Below are positions 63,201 to 64,000 of a stretch of 64,000 nucleotides of DNA, piece by piece. Below the pieces are notes generated by a model. That model was given only the letters and a program-made list of their open reading frames with translations. It was not told the DNA's origin and made no database searches. Within the stretch, counting starts at the first letter, position 1, and each line of letters begins with the position of its first letter. The stretch comes from Succinivibrionaceae bacterium (GTDB lineage: Bacteria > Pseudomonadota > Gammaproteobacteria > Enterobacterales > Succinivibrionaceae). The DNA is taken from positions 1-64,000 of the forward strand of contig JAHZGH010000011.1 of NCBI GenBank assembly GCA_019420905.1. Direction: 5' to 3'. Made by a program: the position numbers and the translations under genes.

Positions 63201-64000
63201 TTATCCAGCTCTAAGGGGGCACTAAAGGACAGCGTTCTTAGCTCCCTTAAAGAAGCAAATTTAATTTCATATTCTCCTGTGCTTTCTTTAATATCCAAAA
63301 TCTCTCCAGGCCCGAATATTTTATGAAAAATCTTATCTCCAATATCAAAACGCTTCTCACAAGCACCTACGCTCCTGCTATCACGCTCTTTTAAGCCCGC
63401 AAGCGAGCCTATCAAATGCACTTCATTAAAATTAAAATCTTCAATAAAGCGTGACGGATCTTCGCTGCGTCCGGCTTGATTTTGAAAATTTACCGAACTT
63501 AAAAATAACTGCTTGCAGGCTCTAGTCATTGCTACATATAAAAGCCGGCGCTCTTCCTGCAGAGAAGCAAAATTTATTGCCTTTGTTGACGGAAATACGC
63601 CCTCATTTAAAGCAGCCACAAAAACATAATCAAACTCAAGGCCTTTGGCATTATGCACTGTCATTAGGCTGACTTTATTTAAATCTGCATCATCGTCTTT
63701 TCTAGTATATAAAACCAAATGATTAAGAAAGTCTGCCAAAGTAGTTTCTTCTCCGGCGCTGTTTTCAAAATCAAAAGCCAGTTGCCGCAGCTGCGCCAGG
63801 CTTTCGACACGCTCGCTTTCACCTAATTGCTTCAAATGCTCCTCATAAAGATAGGCATTTAAAATTTTTTCCAGGCCTAAAATCGGCGGTACTGCCTTAC
63901 TAAAATATTCTATGAGCCTATCAGTAGTCGTCACAAAATCTAAAATACGGCTGCGATTTGTATATACAGGATTATCTAAGCCCTGTCTTAATGCTTCATA
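63197..64000 (-). CDS. UvrD/Rep/PcrA-type superfamily 1 helicase, 3' part (runs off the window)
   Basis: The frame is open to the window end at 64000, so only the C-terminal 267 residues are seen and the start lies beyond. SLMTVHNAKGLEFDYVFVAALNEGVFP and EERRLLYVAMTRACKQL are motifs V and VI of UvrD-type helicases. The final part, RFDIGDKIFHKIFGPGEIL then EIKFAS, is the UvrD-like C-terminal tudor-type segment that marks PcrA/UvrD-class proteins. The GTG at 63934 is not the start, because codons continue upstream without a stop. Which helicase (UvrD, Rep or PcrA-like) is open. The stop overlaps folP by 4 bases. Confidence 0.85.
   Translation of the reverse strand, partial: YEALRQGLDNPVYTNRSRILDFVTTTDRLIEYFSKAVPPILGLEKILNAYLYEEHLKQLGESERVESLAQLRQLAFDFENSAGEETTLADFLNHLVLYTRKDDDADLNKVSLMTVHNAKGLEFDYVFVAALNEGVFPSTKAINFASLQEERRLLYVAMTRACKQLFLSSVNFQNQAGRSEDPSRFIEDFNFNEVHLIGSLAGLKERDSRSVGACEKRFDIGDKIFHKIFGPGEILDIKESTGEYEIKFASLRELRTLSFSAPLELDN

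Noticed and set aside
1..64000. CRISPR array or tandem repeats
   Set aside because: No regularly spaced direct repeat series was found anywhere in the window.

Overview
The window is AT-rich bacterial chromosome and reads as a gammaproteobacterium. Gene pairs typical of that class are nhaB-dsbB, hup-ppiD, hinT followed by an LpoB-like lipoprotein, zur-znuACB and sucCD, plus yheS, rlmJ, yjjPB and a DnaT-like gene. Many dicarboxylate-related carriers (a DAACS symporter, a TRAP system, an AspT/SucE-type carrier and YjjPB) and an apparently fermentative lifestyle make a succinate-producing Succinivibrionaceae-like organism my best guess. That placement is inference; there is no rRNA or tRNA in the window.

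Layout. 0-6.6 kb is a very AT-rich surface-polysaccharide island: four glycosyltransferases plus a divergent QdtA/FdtA-like isomerase and QdtB/FdtB-like aminotransferase for a 3-amino-3,6-dideoxyhexose. 6.6-11.9 kb is core metabolism: a DEDDh exonuclease, a CoA-disulfide reductase-rhodanese fusion, cysK and a DAACS symporter. 11.9-14 kb is a gene-poor, decayed stretch holding a wrecked IS256-family transposase. 14-19.2 kb carries polysaccharide O-acylation genes (AlgX-like, MBOAT, OafA-like) and a QdtC-like N-acetyltransferase interrupted by an in-frame TGA. 19.2-24.6 kb is a minus-strand gene run with a lipoprotein, a hypoxanthine/uracil-DNA glycosylase, a membrane protein, an AspT/SucE-type carrier, YjjB, YjjP and a small exported protein. 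An intact IS4/IS1634-like transposase follows at 24.8-26.7 kb. 27-31.3 kb has two tandem nhaB paralogues and dsbB. 31.6-35.4 kb is a polar amino-acid ABC transporter operon ending in a cytidylate-kinase-like gene. 35.4-39 kb is an ArnT-like glycosyltransferase, an epimerase and TatD. 39.2-42 kb is a TRAP transporter. 42.8-44.5 kb is a polyisoprenyl-phosphate-type GT2 with an EamA transporter. 44.6-56.8 kb is housekeeping: hinT, lipoprotein, yheS, rlmJ, zur-znuACB, sucCD, ppiD, hup. 57-64 kb has a Fic-fold protein whose catalytic motif is lost, a 2-hydroxyacid dehydrogenase, a DnaT-like gene, an orphan type IV coupling protein with a small membrane partner, folP, and the 3' part of a UvrD/Rep-type helicase.

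How the genes fit together. The QdtA, QdtB and QdtC homologues would make dTDP-3-N-acetylamino-3,6-dideoxyhexose, used by the nearby glycosyltransferases and decorated by the O-acyltransferases; the break in QdtC may end that pathway. The AspT/SucE-type carrier and YjjPB sit in one apparent operon, and both families are linked in other bacteria to succinate export. Terminators are common and clear. Several lie inside operons just after the substrate-binding-protein genes, where they probably raise binding protein over permease.

Least understood items: the degenerate Fic protein, the orphan T4CP pair, the small exported protein heading the YjjPB operon, and the CRP/FNR-like dyad in front of the transposase. 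I found no CRISPR array, rRNA, tRNA or recognisable replication origin.
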